Assembly (NCBI RefSeq): GCF_004014875.1
Contig: NZ_CP034929.1
Location: forward strand, 744,001 to 808,000
DNA from: Nocardioides yefusunii
GTDB lineage: Bacteria > Actinomycetota > Actinomycetes > Propionibacteriales > Nocardioidaceae
Reading direction: 5' to 3'
DNA length: 64,000 nt
Part shown: piece by piece, positions 18,376 through 28,185 of the stretch
Numbering within the stretch: position 1 is the stretch's first letter
How the letters are laid out: every line of letters begins with the position of its first letter
Translations under genes and position numbers: made by a program
The notes under the pieces: generated by a model
The model's input: the letters and a program-made list of their open reading frames with translations, nothing else
What the model was told of the DNA's origin: nothing
Databases searched by the model: none

Positions 18376-18999
18376 ATGGCCCGCTACCTCGACCTCCACC
18401 CCGAGAACCCGCAGGCCCGTCTGGTCACCCAGATCGTGGACCTCCTCAAGCAGGACGCCCTGATCGCGTTCCCCACCGACTCCGGCTACGCCCTGGGATG
18501 CCAGCTCGGCAACCGTGACGGCAAGGACCGGATCCTCAAGATCCGCGAGCTCGACGAGCGTCACCACTTCACGCTGCTGTGCTCCAACTTCGCCCAGCTC
18601 GGCAGCCTCGTGCAGCTCGACAACTCGGCGTTCCGTTCGGTGAAGTCGGCGACGCCGGGCCCGTACACGTTCATCCTCCCGGCCACCTCCGAGGTGCCCA
18701 AGCGCCTCATGCACGCCAAGAAGAAGACCGTCGGGGTGCGCATCCCGGAGCACCCCTTCGTCACGGCGCTGCTCGACGAGCTCGGCGAGCCTCTGCTGAC
18801 CTCGACCCTGATCCTCCCCGGCGAGGAGGAGGCCCGCACCAGCGGTTGGGACATCAAGGAGGAGCTCGACCACGTCGTCGACGTCGTCGTCGAGTGCGGC
18901 GAGGTGGACGCCAAGCCGACCACCGTCGTCGACTGGAGCGAGGGCTACCCCGAGGTCGTGCGCATCGGCGCCGGCGACCCGGCCCGATTCGAGGGCTGA
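18376..18999 (+). CDS. YciO/YrdC/Sua5 family protein (threonylcarbamoyl-AMP synthase-like)
   Basis: A 207-residue single-domain YrdC-like protein. The nucleotide-binding motifs are visible: IAFPTDSGYALGC (34-46), LKIRELDERHHFTLLCSNF and GPYTFILPAT, with VGVRIPEHP near residue 122. The KKTVGVRIPEHPF pattern and the lack of the Sua5 C-terminal domain suggest the YciO branch rather than the essential TsaC enzyme of t6A synthesis; this is a family-level judgement. Start ATG 18376 with GAGAAGGA at 18361. Convergent with a membrane protein gene only 20 nt away. Confidence 0.85.
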   Translation: MARYLDLHPENPQARLVTQIVDLLKQDALIAFPTDSGYALGCQLGNRDGKDRILKIRELDERHHFTLLCSNFAQLGSLVQLDNSAFRSVKSATPGPYTFILPATSEVPKRLMHAKKKTVGVRIPEHPFVTALLDELGEPLLTSTLILPGEEEARTSGWDIKEELDHVVDVVVECGEVDAKPTTVVDWSEGYPEVVRIGAGDPARFEG

Positions 19000-19019
19000 C
19001 CTTCTCGTCGTTGCTTGGT

Positions 19020-19472
19020 TCAGCGGGGCTGGTTCAAGAAGGCACCGCCGCTGCGCCACTGCAGCACCAGCAGCGTGAGTGCGAACCCTGCCGCGAACCC
19101 GACGGCGTGGTGCGCCAGGCCGCTCACGAACGCCTGGGCCACACCGTCCTCGGGGTCAGCGATGATCCCGGGGTCCGTGATCGCGACCAGCAGCAGCATC
19201 GCGAACATCAGCACCGGCGGCATCGCGGCCGCGGGGTAGAACGCCCCGTGGCGGGCGCGCAACGCGAGCGCGAGGCAGATCCAGACGAAGCACAGGTCGA
19301 AGAACCAGGTGAGCGTCCCACCGGCCATCCAGTCGAAGACGACAGTCGTGAGGGTCAGGGCCGCTCCGAGCGCCCAAAGAGCCCGGCTCGAGTCCGTTCC
19401 GGGCTCGAGTTCGGGGTGGTCGAGGTACGTCGAGGCGTCGCGGGGGAGGTCGGACGGTACGGGCACGTGCAC
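19020..19472 (-). CDS. Four-helix membrane protein, DUF6542-like
   Basis: A 150-residue protein: about 30 hydrophilic residues, then four predicted transmembrane helices (about 32-48, 52-70, 80-100, 118-140). Placement next to ispH and xseA and the size agree with the actinobacterial DUF6542 family, but I make that match from memory of context and it is tentative. GTG 19472 is the first start in frame. It is followed without a gap by the convergent YrdC-family gene. Function unknown. Confidence 0.65.
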   Translation of the reverse strand: MHVPVPSDLPRDASTYLDHPELEPGTDSSRALWALGAALTLTTVVFDWMAGGTLTWFFDLCFVWICLALALRARHGAFYPAAAMPPVLMFAMLLLVAITDPGIIADPEDGVAQAFVSGLAHHAVGFAAGFALTLLVLQWRSGGAFLNQPR

Positions 19473-19488
19473 AAACTATGTGCTCGGC

Positions 19489-20625
19489 TCACGCTCCGTC
19501 GCGGTGACGCCCTGATTCGTCCGGTTCGAGGTGTTCGAAGAGGGCACTCTGACGCATCTCGAGGTCGGCGACGGTGAGTTCAGGAGCGCTCGGTTCGCGG
19601 GGGCTGCGGTCCACCTGGGAGAGCTCGCCCACGGGCTGCTCGACGACGCCGAGATCGGCGAACTTGCGGGCCGAGACCAGCACGCGGCCCTCCAAGGAAC
19701 CGATTGCCTGGTTGTAGGCCTGCACGGCTGCGCCGAGGCTGCGTCCCATCTTGGAGAAGTGGTCGCCCATGGTCGCCAGACGTTGGTGCAGTTCCTGACC
19801 CAACTGCTGCACCTCCGCGACCTGGGCCGCGAGGGTCTCGTGGCGCCATCCGTGCGCGACGGTGCGCAGCAGCGCGATCAGCGTCGTCGGGGTGGCCAGG
19901 ACGACGTTGCGCTCGGCGGCGTACTCCAACAGGTCACGCTGCTGGTCCAGTGCCACGGAGAGGAATGCCTCGGCCGGGACGAACATGACGACGAAGTCGG
20001 GGGTCTCGGTGAGCGCACGCCAGTACGCCTTCTCGCCGAGCTGGGTGACGTGGTTGCGTACCTGACGCGCGTGGCGCACCAGGTGGTGGGCGCGCAGCTC
20101 CTCGTCGTCGGCGTCTGTGGCGTCCATGAACGCGTCGAGCGGGACCTTCGCATCCACGACCACCTGACGTCCGCCGACGAGGTTGACCACCAGGTCAGGG
20201 CGCATCACGCCGTCGTCGATCCGGACCTGTTCACTGAAGTCGCAGCGGTCCACGAGCCCGGCCAGCTCGACGGCTCGGCGCAGGTGCATCTCGCCCCACG
20301 CGCCGCGGACCTGTGGCTTGCGCAGCGCCGTGGCCAGCGAGGCCGTCTCCTTGCGCAGCGTGTCGGTGCTGTGGAGCATGGAGCGCATCTGCGCATTGAA
20401 CTCGCCCTGCCACTGAGCGCGTTCCTGCTCGAGGTCGCGCAGACGTGCCGCGAGCCGGTCGAGGCCGTCCTTCACCACGGCCTGGTCCGCGGCGCGCGCC
20501 TCGATCGCCTCGACGGCGACGTTCTCGGGGCCACGGCCACGTTGGGCCAACCAACCGATGACGACGCCGAGGGCGAGACCGATGGCGAGGCCGAGCAGCA
20601 ACGTCAGCAGGGAAGCAGTGGTCAT
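19489..20625 (-). CDS. rmuC: DNA recombination protein RmuC homologue
   Basis: A 378-residue RmuC-family protein, linked in E. coli to limiting DNA inversions and probably a nuclease. An N-terminal membrane anchor (about 5-24) precedes a coiled-coil region (35-95), then the core: KPQVRGAWGEMHLRRAVELAG, the VVDAKVPLDAF motif (catalytic-type Asp/Lys) and FVPAEAFLSVAL. Start taken as ATG 20625; GTG 20631 two codons upstream is equally possible. It is divergent from an acetyltransferase gene; downstream it ends 16 nt before the start of the small membrane protein gene on the same strand. Confidence 0.88.
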   Translation of the reverse strand: MTTASLLTLLLGLAIGLALGVVIGWLAQRGRGPENVAVEAIEARAADQAVVKDGLDRLAARLRDLEQERAQWQGEFNAQMRSMLHSTDTLRKETASLATALRKPQVRGAWGEMHLRRAVELAGLVDRCDFSEQVRIDDGVMRPDLVVNLVGGRQVVVDAKVPLDAFMDATDADDEELRAHHLVRHARQVRNHVTQLGEKAYWRALTETPDFVVMFVPAEAFLSVALDQQRDLLEYAAERNVVLATPTTLIALLRTVAHGWRHETLAAQVAEVQQLGQELHQRLATMGDHFSKMGRSLGAAVQAYNQAIGSLEGRVLVSARKFADLGVVEQPVGELSQVDRSPREPSAPELTVADLEMRQSALFEHLEPDESGRHRDGA

Positions 20626-20693
20626 GGTCACATCGTGGGGCAGGGCGCCGACAACTTCGGACTCGGCCCCGACTCCACGTAGCTTCTCCTCCC

Positions 20694-21242
20694 ATGGAGA
20701 TCTCGCTCGCTGAAACCGATGAGTCGCGTCAGGAAGCCCAGGCGTTCTTCGAGCAGGCATTCCCGGGGGACTCCCGCATCGCCGTCCCGAGCATGGTCAT
20801 GGACCTCATGTACCGCACGCTGCTGGTGCAGGTCCGTGACGACGAGGGACGTCTCGTGGGTGCCGCGATGAGCGTCGAGCCGCACCTGACCTCGGGTCTC
20901 GGTGTGCTGCCGCCCGAGTCGCGTCCGGCCGAACTGATCCGTGTTGCCGGCAAGGTCTCCGAGCTCGACCGAATCGCTGTCCTGCCCGAGTACCGCGGTC
21001 AGGGCCTGGGTGCGCAGATGATCGCGTTCCTGGAGCCGCTGCTCGCCGACCGTGGCGTCCAGACGTGGTTCGGTTCGGGCAACGAACGCGAGGACGTCGT
21101 GCCGCTGCGTCGTTTCTTCGAGCGCACCGACTTCACCGTGCTGACCGACGGCAAGAAGCTCCCGCCGTTCCACGGCCTCACCTGGTACCCCGAGACGCTG
21201 ACCAACCCGCCGCTCTGGTTCTGGAAGAGCGTGAGCCGCTGA
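20694..21242 (+). CDS. GNAT family acetyltransferase
   Basis: A 182-residue single-domain protein. The acetyl-CoA binding motif A is at ELDRIAVLPEYRGQGLGAQM (90-109), matching R/Q-x-x-G-x-G/A. The preceding beta strands (VGAAMSVEPH) and the following FERTDFTVLTDG fit the GNAT fold. Substrate is unknown. TAGCTT ends 8 nt before ATG 20694 and there is no ribosome binding site, so it may be leaderless. It ends 6 nt before a large inverted repeat. Confidence 0.75.
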   Translation: MEISLAETDESRQEAQAFFEQAFPGDSRIAVPSMVMDLMYRTLLVQVRDDEGRLVGAAMSVEPHLTSGLGVLPPESRPAELIRVAGKVSELDRIAVLPEYRGQGLGAQMIAFLEPLLADRGVQTWFGSGNEREDVVPLRRFFERTDFTVLTDGKKLPPFHGLTWYPETLTNPPLWFWKSVSR

Positions 21243-21248
21243 CCCGCC

Positions 21249-21307
21249 GCGCACCAGTCAGAAGTGCTGCCGAAACGGACGTTTCGCAGCACTTCTGACT
21301 GGTGCGC
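21249..21307. terminator. 59-nt near-perfect inverted repeat between convergent genes
   Basis: Arms of about 27 nt pair from the ends inward with one bulged C, around a 3-nt centre (GAC). It fills the gap between the acetyltransferase (+) and xth (-) and can act as terminator for both. Confidence 0.65.
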
Positions 21308-21309
21308 GA

Positions 21310-22101
21310 TCAGTCGGCGAGTTCGACGATGACGGGCGCGTGGTCGCTGGGAGTGCCCTCGCCGAGGGTGGGGTTGCGCTCGTCGACGTCGATCCACGCG
21401 TTCGTGACGCGGGCGTTCAGCGACGGCGAACCGAGCTGGAAGTCGATCCGCAGGCCACGGTTGCGCTCGAAACGGCTCCGGAAGTAGTCCCAGTACGTGT
21501 AGACGCCGGGCCCGGGCGTGTACGGGCCCGCCATGTCGACGTAGCCGTCGGCCTTGAAAGCCGCGAACGCCTCGCGCTCGGCGTCGGTCACGTGGGTCTT
21601 GCCGCGGAAGTCCTTCGGCTCGTAGACGTCGGCGTCGGTGGGGCAGACGTTCCAGTCGCCCACCAGAGCAGTCGGCTCGTCGAGCCAGCCCTGGGCGTTG
21701 GAGCGCAGCTTGGCGAGCCAGTCGAGCTTGTAGGCGTAGTGCGGGTCGTCGATCTTGCGACCGTTGGGGACGTAGAGCGACCAGATTCGAACGCCGCCGC
21801 AGAGCGCGCCGATGGCGCGGGCCTCCTGGGTCAGCGGATCGCCGAAACCGGGCATCTCGTCGAAGCCGACCCGGACGTCATCCAGTCCGACACGGCTGAT
21901 GATCGCCACGCCGTTCCACTGGCTGTAGCCCGCCGCAGCGACCTCGTACCCCATCGACTCCAGGCCCATGGTCGGCAGCTGCTCGACCTTCGCCTTGGTC
22001 TCCTGGATCGCCAGGACGTCGATCTCGTGACGGGCCAGGAAGGCCTCGACACGGTCGATGCGGGTACGGAGAGAGTTGACGTTCCAGGTCGCGATACGCA
22101 C
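21310..22101 (-). CDS. xth: Exodeoxyribonuclease III (AP endonuclease)
   Basis: A 263-residue member of the exonuclease III family of the endonuclease/exonuclease/phosphatase fold, acting at abasic sites in base excision repair. Active-site residues are visible: Asn7 in WNVNSLR, Glu34 in IQETK, Tyr110 in SLYVPNG, Asp149 and Asn151 in VGDWNVCP, and Asp253-His254 in PSDHAPV. GTG 22101 is supported by a TAGGCT box ending 6 nt upstream. Single gene. Confidence 0.94.
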   Translation of the reverse strand: MRIATWNVNSLRTRIDRVEAFLARHEIDVLAIQETKAKVEQLPTMGLESMGYEVAAAGYSQWNGVAIISRVGLDDVRVGFDEMPGFGDPLTQEARAIGALCGGVRIWSLYVPNGRKIDDPHYAYKLDWLAKLRSNAQGWLDEPTALVGDWNVCPTDADVYEPKDFRGKTHVTDAEREAFAAFKADGYVDMAGPYTPGPGVYTYWDYFRSRFERNRGLRIDFQLGSPSLNARVTNAWIDVDERNPTLGEGTPSDHAPVIVELAD

Positions 22102-22107
22102 CGGGTG

Positions 22108-22113
22108 AGCCTA
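22108..22113 (-). promoter_or_regulatory. -10 box TAGGCT for xth (leaderless)
   Basis: On the minus strand TAGGCT ends 6 nt before GTG 22101. Confidence 0.6.
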
Positions 22114-22137
22114 GCCGCACGGCTCACCCGGTACACG

Positions 22138-23868
22138 TCAGCGAGCGAGGAAGGGAGCGGCCATCCCCGGGGTGCAGGCAGCCACCAGACGGATCGCGGT
22201 GGCCTCGTCGACGTCGAGGATCTGCACCGACTCCGAGCCAGCCGCGGTGGTCGCGGTGAGCGTGCAGAGACCGAGACGACGCTGGAACCACGTGCGGTCG
22301 ACGTTCCAGCCGATGATCCCGTCGAGCTCCAGCACGGTGCGGGTGCGGGTGGTCGTACCGCTGCCCGCGACGAGGTGCTCGCCGCTGATCGCATGGCCCA
22401 GGTGGGCGTAGCCGAGCTGGGCTCGCCAGACGGCCACCGGTGCCCACAGCAGAGCGGGAATCATCAGGACCCACACCGGCATGCCGATCTCGGCGAAGTC
22501 ATCGTCGAGGGAGAGCAGACGGTGTGCCACCACGCCGGCCACGAGCAGGAAGAGCGTGAACCACTGCTGGCGCAGGTGGGACCGCCGCCGTGCCGCCGGG
22601 CCGTGCTGGAGGAGTGCGACCTGCATCGGGTCGGCTGCGGTGAGGATCTCGCCGCCGATCCGGCGGGCCACGCCGGTGGGCGCCTGGGGCAGCACGCGGG
22701 TGGTTCCCTCCGAGCCGACACCGGTGGCGAGGGTGAAGAGGTTGGCGCCCTTGACCGGACGAAGGAGCAGAGGCTCCTGCAGTTCCACGCCGCGGATCCG
22801 CTTCTCCTCGACGCTGATCGAGCGGGTGTTCAGCAGGCCGTGCGACAGGGTGAGAGTGCCGCGGTCGCTGGTGAGGTGCAGCCCCCACCACTGCACCACG
22901 TACCCGACCACCGACAGCAGCAGCCAGGCGAGCACGACTCCGACGACGATCGAGACCACCAGGAGAACGGCGCCGGCCTCGGCCGCGCGTGCGGCCTGGT
23001 CGTCCAGCGAGTCGAGGACCGACGCGGGGATGACGTTCTCGCTGAGGATCTGGAACGCGAAACCGACCACGGCTGCGACCACGGCCATGCGGGTCAGGTC
23101 GAAGGGCGCGAACCGAAGCCACGTCCAGTCGATCGTGGCCAGGACGCGTGCGGGAGCGGCAGCGGATGTCTGCGGGGGTGCTGCTGCGTCGGCCGTGGCG
23201 GTGCCGGGATCGATGATGCCTGCGTCGTCGGGAACCGTCGTCGGAACGGAGGTGGCCGGGGTCTGCGCGGCCTCGCGGCGAGCCAGCAGGAACACCCGCA
23301 GGGCCTCGGCGCGGGAGGCCTCCATGCCGTTGAGCTCGATCCGGTCGTCGTCGACGCCGGTGCCGATCTTGATGTTGCGCAGACCGAGGATCCGGTGGAG
23401 GACGTTCGCGTCGAGGTCGACGCTGCGGATCCGTTCCAGCGGTGCGGAGAGGATGTTGGTGGACAGGATTCCGGTGCGGAACTGGAGACGGGTGTCGGTG
23501 ACCCGGAACCGGTGAGTGAACCACGGGACGATCGCGCCCAGGGTCCCGATCACGACCACGCCGCCCATCAGGACGACGATCCACCACTCGCCGGAGGACG
23601 CTCCGAAGACGAGTGCGATCAGCGGGAAGAGCATCGACTTGAGCGCGCTGAGGGGGTCGAGCAGCAGCTTCTTGGCCGAGAGACGTTCCCAGCCTTCGTC
23701 GTCACCGGGGTCCGGAGCGCCCCAGAGGGGCAGCTGCTTCTCGGGGCCCTGCGCAGCGGTGACCCAGGTGTCCTGCGGGAGGTCGGCGGGGCGGTCGGCG
23801 GGTAGACCGACCGGAGGGTGGACGGGGGAGACGCCCTCTGTGTGCGGGTCGGCGTGCGGGTCGTTCAC
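22138..23868 (-). CDS. Membrane protein with repeated bacterial PH domains (YdbT-like)
   Basis: A 576-residue protein with three hydrophobic blocks, each followed by a PH-like beta domain of the YdbS/YdbT type. The first block is at about 80-122, followed by RVTDTRLQFRTGILST; the second at about 265-340, followed by LTLSHGLLNTRSISVEEKRI; the third at about 438-475, followed by a short domain with TRTVLELDGIIGWNV. An Ala/Pro/Thr-rich linker spans about 208-245. The family is widespread, paired with a smaller PH protein, and thought to act in the envelope; its biochemical role is unknown. GTG 23868 overlaps the stop of the upstream partner (GTGA). Confidence 0.8.
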   Translation of the reverse strand: MNDPHADPHTEGVSPVHPPVGLPADRPADLPQDTWVTAAQGPEKQLPLWGAPDPGDDEGWERLSAKKLLLDPLSALKSMLFPLIALVFGASSGEWWIVVLMGGVVVIGTLGAIVPWFTHRFRVTDTRLQFRTGILSTNILSAPLERIRSVDLDANVLHRILGLRNIKIGTGVDDDRIELNGMEASRAEALRVFLLARREAAQTPATSVPTTVPDDAGIIDPGTATADAAAPPQTSAAAPARVLATIDWTWLRFAPFDLTRMAVVAAVVGFAFQILSENVIPASVLDSLDDQAARAAEAGAVLLVVSIVVGVVLAWLLLSVVGYVVQWWGLHLTSDRGTLTLSHGLLNTRSISVEEKRIRGVELQEPLLLRPVKGANLFTLATGVGSEGTTRVLPQAPTGVARRIGGEILTAADPMQVALLQHGPAARRRSHLRQQWFTLFLLVAGVVAHRLLSLDDDFAEIGMPVWVLMIPALLWAPVAVWRAQLGYAHLGHAISGEHLVAGSGTTTRTRTVLELDGIIGWNVDRTWFQRRLGLCTLTATTAAGSESVQILDVDEATAIRLVAACTPGMAAPFLAR

Positions 23869-24446
23869 GTCGCGTCGCCCTCGCTCGCAGCCGTCAGGGC
23901 GGTGAGGCGGGCGACGACCTCGCGGGCCACGTCGTCGTCGAGGCAGTCCAGGGAGATGGAGCCGGCCGAGGAGGCGGTGGTGACGGTCACCGAGGTCAGG
24001 CCGAAGCGGCGCATCACGAACCCGCGGCTGGTGTCGACGGTCTGGATCCGGTTGACCGGGGCGATCCGGGAGTCGCGGTCGATGAATCCGCTCAGGGTGT
24101 GCACGGCGACGTCGTCGACCTCCCACCGGTGGACGCGGTGGCGGACCTGCGGGGCGATGAAGACCTCCACCAGGCACCAGACGACGATCAGGGCCAGCAG
24201 TGCAGTGGCCCACCACGTACCGGCGAAGAAGATGACGTAGACCGGCACGAGGACGGCCAGCACCACCACGGAGACGATCGTGTTGACCACGCGCCAGTAC
24301 TTCACCGCGTGCGGACTGACCCGGTGAGCGGGGTCGCGCAGACCCACCGGCAAGAGCGGTGCGGCGTCGGGAATGACGTCGGGAGTGGCGGCGGGTGTCG
24401 GTGCAGACGTCGGCTCGGGCGTCGTCCTGGGGGTCTCGTCGTTCAC
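23865..24446 (-). CDS. PH domain membrane protein (YdbS-like partner)
   Basis: A 193-residue protein: a Pro/Thr-rich N-terminal tail (1-35), two transmembrane helices (about 55-95), and one PH-like domain (about 100-185) with VNRIQTVDTSRGFVMRRFGL, the typical YdbS motif. It is coupled by a 4-nt overlap to the larger three-module protein downstream, the usual YdbS-YdbT pairing. Start GTG 24446 has AAGGTGGGG just upstream. Divergent from ychF. Confidence 0.8.
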   Translation of the reverse strand: MNDETPRTTPEPTSAPTPAATPDVIPDAAPLLPVGLRDPAHRVSPHAVKYWRVVNTIVSVVVLAVLVPVYVIFFAGTWWATALLALIVVWCLVEVFIAPQVRHRVHRWEVDDVAVHTLSGFIDRDSRIAPVNRIQTVDTSRGFVMRRFGLTSVTVTTASSAGSISLDCLDDDVAREVVARLTALTAASEGDAT

Positions 24447-24541
24447 GGCCCCACCTTGGCACACGCCTGAGACAGCTTCGTGACCTCGTGTCACGCGTCG
24501 GTGGGGAGGGAGCGGGATTGGGCACCCCCGTGGCCCCCACC

Positions 24542-24547
24542 TAGACT
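24542..24547 (+). promoter_or_regulatory. -10 box TAGACT for ychF (leaderless)
   Basis: TAGACT ends 7 nt before GTG 24555. Confidence 0.6.
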
Positions 24548-24554
24548 CGCGGGC

Positions 24555-25628
<1,074 letters not shown>

Positions 25629-25652
25629 ACCCTCACCCACGTACAACGCCGA

Positions 25653-25681
25653 AACTCCCGGTCACCTGGTGGCCGGGAGTT
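25653..25681. terminator. Palindromic hairpin after ychF
   Basis: Arms of 14 nt (one G-U type mismatch) flank a single T; the core CACCTGGTG is the same as in the repeat at 4802. Followed by TCGTAGCTTT. Confidence 0.6.
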
Positions 25682-25711
25682 CGTAGCTTTCACCGACGGC
25701 GGTGTTGTTCC

Positions 25712-26269
25712 TCAGGCGCGGCCGCGCTCGTCCACCGGCCGTGCACGGTACGTTCGCCAAGCCGCGAGCAGGTCCTCGCGCGAGCCGCCGGGGTGAGTGG
25801 CGTGCCAGGCGCGGGTGAAGCGGTTGTACTCGAACTGTGCGTCGATCTCTCGCGAGTGCTGATCACGGGTCGCGCGGTGGTGGTCGAGCGCGTCCTGCAG
25901 GGTCTGGGTGCCGTCGGTCTCGGCGAAGAAGGCGCGCATCGCGGCGTCGAATCTGAAACCGTCGCCGGTCTGCTCGACGAACCAGGCTCGTACCGCTTGG
26001 CTGCAGCGTTGTCCGCGAGGGATCACGGTAGCGGCCGTCAACGGGCCGCTCAGGTGGGCCTGCCCGACGCGCTTCGGTGAGGCAGGTTCGGCGAACGGCT
26101 CGCCGTCCAACCTCGCCGTGATCCGCGCCGCCAGCAGTTCCTTGCTGCCGGACGCCCTGATCCCGAGGTGCCTGGCGAGCTCCGCCAACTCGCCCTTCAG
26201 CCAGTACCACCGGCGCAGTTCGGTTCCGCTCAGGACGTTGCTCGGGGCCGGGCGCTGCGGATCCATCAT
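25712..26269 (-). CDS. SAP-like / DUF6434-type protein
   Basis: A 185-residue protein. Residues 12-55 (LSGTELRRWYWLKGELAELA, then GIRASGSKELLAARITARL) form a helix-turn-helix-like SAP fold associated with nucleic acid binding. The C-terminal part (about 85-180) has the pattern of DUF6434: a Cys with FVEQTGDGFRFDAAMRAFF, then NRFTRAWHATHPG. The family is scattered in bacteria with unknown function; DNA binding is inferred. ATG 26269 lies 8 nt after a TAGACT box. The gene sits alone between two copies of the ychF 3' end, so it may have arrived by insertion. Confidence 0.65.
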   Translation of the reverse strand: MMDPQRPAPSNVLSGTELRRWYWLKGELAELARHLGIRASGSKELLAARITARLDGEPFAEPASPKRVGQAHLSGPLTAATVIPRGQRCSQAVRAWFVEQTGDGFRFDAAMRAFFAETDGTQTLQDALDHHRATRDQHSREIDAQFEYNRFTRAWHATHPGGSREDLLAAWRTYRARPVDERGRA

Positions 26270-26277
26270 GGAGCAGC

Positions 26278-26283
26278 AGTCTA
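26278..26283 (-). promoter_or_regulatory. -10 box TAGACT for the SAP-like gene
   Basis: On the minus strand TAGACT ends 8 nt before ATG 26269, close to the leaderless geometry. Confidence 0.45.
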
Positions 26284-26471
26284 GGGGTGGCGGGCCGGGG
26301 CGCGCGGTCGGCTGTGGGCCTGACCGCCCCCTCTGCTGTGAATGGCCCTCAGCCCCTCTGGTGAGAGCTCGGGCTGTTCTTCAGTGTCTTCATGAGCACG
26401 GCGGAATCAAGGGTGTTTGCTGGTGGACTGCCCGCGTGAATCCGCGCCATAGACGGTGCTTGGCGGTGGAA

Positions 26472-26499
26472 CGTGGTGGAGTTCTGCTTCAACGTCTGA
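26472..26499 (+). repeat. 28-nt direct repeat, copy 2 (displaced ychF 3' end)
   Basis: Matches the last 28 nt of ychF at 26 positions, including the stop codon. No upstream ychF coding sequence accompanies it. It is followed 49 nt later by a strong terminator. Confidence 0.6.
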
Positions 26500-26547
26500 C
26501 CCTGTCGGGGCCGTCACGCGTTGACGAGGGAACTCCTGATGGATGTT

Positions 26548-26585
26548 GTGGGGGCCGAACGTACGCTCGGCCCCCACTTCTTTTT
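26548..26585 (+). terminator. Intrinsic terminator with T-tract
   Basis: Perfect 11-bp stem GTGGGGGCCGA/TCGGCCCCCAC around ACGTACGC, followed by TTCTTTTT. Orientation is plus strand although no plus-strand gene lies directly upstream apart from the ychF vestige. Confidence 0.7.
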
Positions 26586-26669
26586 GGGCCAGGCCTCGCT
26601 GCCTCTGCCGCGGTGAGCGCACCGCGGCCTGGACGCGACGCTGCTTCGGAGCCAGCTGGGCGAACCCGG

Positions 26670-27605
26670 TCAGGTCGAGTTCTGCCACACCAGATGGGAA
26701 GCAGTGTTGTTGCTAGTAGTGAACTCGGTGGCCGTGGGATTGAGCAGCAACTTCATGTCGATGTATCGGGCAGTGGGTTTGTTCGCCCAGGCCGAGGGGG
26801 TGAGGAGGACGGTGAAGGTGTGCGACCGGGACGGGGCGAGCACCACGGGGGGCAACGGGGCGTTCACTCTCATCACCGGGATACTGCTGCCCGGGGGCAT
26901 GAAAAGGAATGACTCCTTTCGGTCACCGGGGGACGTCCCCAGAACGGCAGTGAGGGTTCCGCTCAGGTAGGGCATGTCCACCTGCACCATGCCGGTGTTG
27001 TCCGAGATGTCGTGTTCCATCTGGCCCATGTTCGTGATGGTGACGGTGGTGCTCACGGGCGCGGTGCCGGTGGTGATCGTGGGGCCGCTGATGGTGATCG
27101 CCAAGTCCTTGGGTGCTAGCGACACGTGGGCGCTGTTATTGCCCGGGGAGTCGTCCCGGTTGCCTGAGGGCACGATGCTCGCATTCACCTGGAGTGGGGG
27201 AACGTTGGGCTGGGTGGCGCGGTAGACCAGCGATAGAACGGCATGCCTCGCCTGGCCCATCGGGAGTGTGGAGGTGACGAGAAACGCCTCGGCCGTACTT
27301 CCCTGTTCGGTCCATCCCGTGGGCAGAGTGCCCAACGTCAGCGTGCCTTCATTGGTGCCTGGTTTGGCGATGCGAACTAGCACGGGCCCGGCCGTCGGGG
27401 AGGTCCCGTAGTAGGAGACCCTGAACTGCACCGAGGTGTCCTGGTTCGGCACGACCCTGACAGGGGAGGTGACGGCAGAGATTGACACGTCCCCGGAGGA
27501 GGCCGCGAAGGCCGGCGCAGCCGTTGCGACGGCGACGGCGGGAACGGTCCAAGCAGCCGTCCTCACCACTGCGCGACGGGTCAAAGGGGCTGGGGCGTTG
27601 GTCAT
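26670..27605 (-). CDS. Tat-exported protein, Ig/CARDB-like, unknown function
   Basis: A 311-residue exported protein. The N-terminus carries a twin-arginine type signal (TRRAVVRTAAW, Arg10-Arg11), a hydrophobic stretch and PAFA cleavage near residue 34. The mature part is beta-rich with two repeats of the CARDB/DUF11 kind (about 40-150 and 165-300) and many Thr, Ser and Asn residues; no catalytic motif is seen. Start is ATG 27605. Two further genes in this window (33571 and 53677) encode proteins with the same kind of leader but unrelated mature parts. A 15-nt motif 24 nt upstream is shared with the 33571 gene. Lower G+C than its neighbours. Confidence 0.65.
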   Translation of the reverse strand: MTNAPAPLTRRAVVRTAAWTVPAVAVATAAPAFAASSGDVSISAVTSPVRVVPNQDTSVQFRVSYYGTSPTAGPVLVRIAKPGTNEGTLTLGTLPTGWTEQGSTAEAFLVTSTLPMGQARHAVLSLVYRATQPNVPPLQVNASIVPSGNRDDSPGNNSAHVSLAPKDLAITISGPTITTGTAPVSTTVTITNMGQMEHDISDNTGMVQVDMPYLSGTLTAVLGTSPGDRKESFLFMPPGSSIPVMRVNAPLPPVVLAPSRSHTFTVLLTPSAWANKPTARYIDMKLLLNPTATEFTTSNNTASHLVWQNST

Positions 27606-28185
27606 CGAGGCTCCGAATCGGTTGACATGGGCTGGGCAAACCTCCACGAGGTGCATCCGGCGGTGGTTGAGGCGGGAAAGGTCCAGTTCGTCTGGTGGCG
27701 CAGTCTCACGGCTCGGGAGTGCGACGGGGTGTTCGGGCCCGTCGTGGGTCCGAGTGACGAGGGTCCGCAGCAGAGGCCCTGGACACTTTCGCAGTGCGAG
27801 GGGCTCGGTGGCGGCTCACAGGGCGCCGCGAAGGGCGACCGGTCGGCTGGACGAGGCATCTTTCCCCACGTGGTTACAATCAGGCGGCAAGCATCGTGGA
27901 CTTCGCGTGCTTTTGTCCTGCGTTTGAAGAACTGCGGGTGGGGTGAACGGGCGCAGGGTGCGCTCGAGTCGCGCCGGGCGATGTTTCGTGCGGCTGCTGA
28001 ACCTTTGATCCACTCCACTCAGCCGATGCCGCCACGGCCGTGCGCAGCGCGACCCCTCGACGTGGCAGCTATCCGAGCCTCGGGTTGGGCCTGGGCGGCA
28101 GGGTGAGACGCGCATCACGTGGCCCCCGCCGGCTGCCCGGGCTCGCTACGGTGCAGGAACGGCACCGACGTGAAGGGAGACACCC
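27606..28185. other. 580-nt intergenic region
   Basis: No supported gene. It holds the upstream motif at 27630-27644, an A/T-richer patch around 27870-27930, and near the right end the ribosome binding site of the following hydrolase. Open frames here have a tryptophan/arginine-heavy composition unlike coding DNA. Confidence 0.5.
27630..27644 (-). promoter_or_regulatory. Shared 15-nt motif GAGGTTTGCCCAGCC
   Basis: On the minus strand, 24 nt before the Tat-protein start at 27605. The gene at 33571 has GAGGTCTGCCCAGCC 28 nt before its start. A shared operator or RNA element is inferred. Confidence 0.35.

Larger units (their letters stand above)
26270..26669. other. 400-nt gap with promoter, ychF vestige and terminator
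   Basis: No gene is supported. From left to right: TAGACT (26278-26283, minus strand) for the SAP-like gene, a featureless 190 nt, a 15-codon frame from ATG 26391 without a ribosome binding site, the ychF 3'-end copy (26472-26499), and a textbook terminator with T-tract (26548-26585). Confidence 0.5.

Noticed and set aside
26391..26438. 15-codon frame before the ychF vestige
   Set aside because: No start signals and too short to judge.
27627..28106. 159-codon frame in the 580-nt gap
   Set aside because: Composition rich in Trp, Arg and Cys, no start signals, and antisense to the leader of the Tat-protein gene.
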